Source: Cricetomys ansorgei (Eukaryota > Chordata > Mammalia > Rodentia > Nesomyidae). From it: a DNA stretch of 64,000 nt. A program made the translations under genes and the position numbers. The stretch covers positions 682,001-746,000 of the forward strand of contig JAMJFZ010000070.1 of assembly GCA_026225945.1 (NCBI GenBank). The letters run 5' to 3'. A model generated the notes under the pieces. It made no database searches. It was not told where the DNA came from and saw nothing but the letters and a program-made list of their open reading frames with translations. This document shows positions 62,975 through 64,000 of this stretch, piece after piece. Position 1 is the stretch's first letter; each line of letters opens with the position of its first letter.

Positions 62975-64000
62975 TGTTGTTTCCCTAATATGGGTAAGTG
63001 ATAAAAGGCCACCAGACTACAGATTGGGGTGTTCACAGCAAAAAAAAAATATGCTATGCCAAATTTATTGAGAGCATTAAGAGTTTTTACATTTACAGAA
63101 GCATATTATAGTGACAATTGCTAGGATCAACACATTAATTTTTTCTGGAATACAAGGATATCTGCAAGCAATATGCAGTATACAAAATTAATGTCAAATG
63201 TCCTCTCTAGTTTTTCTTCACTGGTAAGAGAACATTCAGAGAAACACAAAATGACATGAAATGCTTTCCTGCCTGAATCAAATGTATGTCTTTCTCTCAT
63301 GATCTGTAAGCACACCGTGCCCACAGGAGCCTTTGGCTCTCACCTGAGAAATATTAAATATATGCTTCTGAAGCATCTGGGTGAGGTCATCTACATGGTT
63401 CATAGCAACTTCATGGACTGTTTCAGGAAAAAAATGCCCCTGAGAATATCCATGTCTCTTTAGGATTTTTAAAACTATCTTCTAAATACATTGTATGTAC
63501 TAGACTATCTGACATGATTTCTCCTTAGTTCACTTGTTCAAAGAATATCTTTATCTCCTGTATTGCCTTCCATCTTATGATTGATATGATTTATCATAAT
63601 GTTGGAACAAAATATCATTCATATATCTGAAGTGTCATGCAAATTTATAGACAAATCAAAACCATATTTTAATCTCAGAATCTACAGAATTTTATTCAGA
63701 CAAACAAAATTTATACTTTTACATTTCTCTTCTTCCACATCACTCATACAATACCCAACTGCATCCATTTCCCACATTCTCTCTGCCAATCATTGAGGCT
63801 ATTTAACTTTTGTCTTTCAAGTTTTCTCTTCATCACCGTCAGTGGTACATATTGTGAATATATACAAAACCACTAACAACTTGAAAAATCAGAATCATCT
63901 CTGTGCTTACATTACTTTTTATGAAAAAAAATCTTTATTTTTATATTCTGTGATTTTCCCAAATTTTTACCACCATTTTTCTTCCTTTACTATAAACAAA
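62975..64000. repeat. Paralogous block X3 (runs off the window)
   Basis: Very close copy of X1 42373-43400, including the 427-bp block at 62999-63425. About nineteen bases in twenty agree over the hand-compared stretch 63813-63980, which is clearly closer than X1 to X2. The match continues to the last base. Confidence 0.85.
62999..63425 (-). mobile_element. 427-bp LTR-candidate block, X3 copy
   Basis: Same length and ends as 42390-42816. The frame at 63127-63324 on the minus strand is intact here but interrupted by a stop (TAG) in X1, so I do not call it a gene. Confidence 0.4.

Noticed and set aside
1..64000. CRISPR arrays, bacterial operons, phage genes, rRNA or tRNA genes
   Set aside because: None is visible. 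The regularly spaced repeats are microsatellites or a decayed minisatellite, and the repeat content is that of a rodent nuclear genome.

Overview
This is AT-rich, gene-poor mammalian nuclear DNA, most likely from a murine rodent. Three things point there: repeated pieces that read like the 3' ends of old rodent L1 (Lx-type), decayed B1-type SINEs, and URR1-like DNA-transposon fragments. I cannot tell mouse from rat. No intact protein-coding gene, rRNA, tRNA or CRISPR array is recognisable. Nearly every open frame is short and lies in repeat or duplicated DNA.

Layout. (1) 1-3577: three tandem copies of a ~1.55-1.6 kb unit with pyrimidine tracts at the joints. (2) 3578-11892: duplicon copy A. 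(3) 11892-13078: remnant of an LTR retroelement. (4) 13080-16605: an intronless, 5'- and 3'-truncated retrocopy of PRRC2A (BAT2) on the minus strand, the one confident gene identification here. (5) 16606-17640: copy E, a fragment. (6) 17641-17870: TAGA-type simple repeat. (7) 17871-28790: copy B, the longest copy. (8) 28790-30060: spacer. (9) 30060-36090: copy C, carrying an endogenous-retrovirus gag fragment. (10) 36100-38335: degraded L1. (11) 38335-40280: copy F, highly diverged. (12) 39930-43890 and 47010-50070: two old paralogous blocks, X1 and X2. (13) 51235-58945: copy D, followed by a ~3 kb insertion and then by G (61996-62970), the rest of the same unit. (14) 62975-64000: X3, a close copy of part of X1 that runs off the window.

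The window is best read as an old segmental-duplication array, still being remodelled, that has gathered L1, SINE, ERV and retrocopy insertions. Presence or absence of insertions between copies gives a relative history. F lacks the second L1 insertion that A, B, C and D share. Only C has the gag fragment. Only D has the 3 kb insertion and a ~530 bp deletion. Two short frames recur in the copies, but hand-counted substitutions look neutral and frame-breaking changes occur, so I do not call them genes. All repeat-family names and identity estimates were made by eye from the sequence, without a database search.
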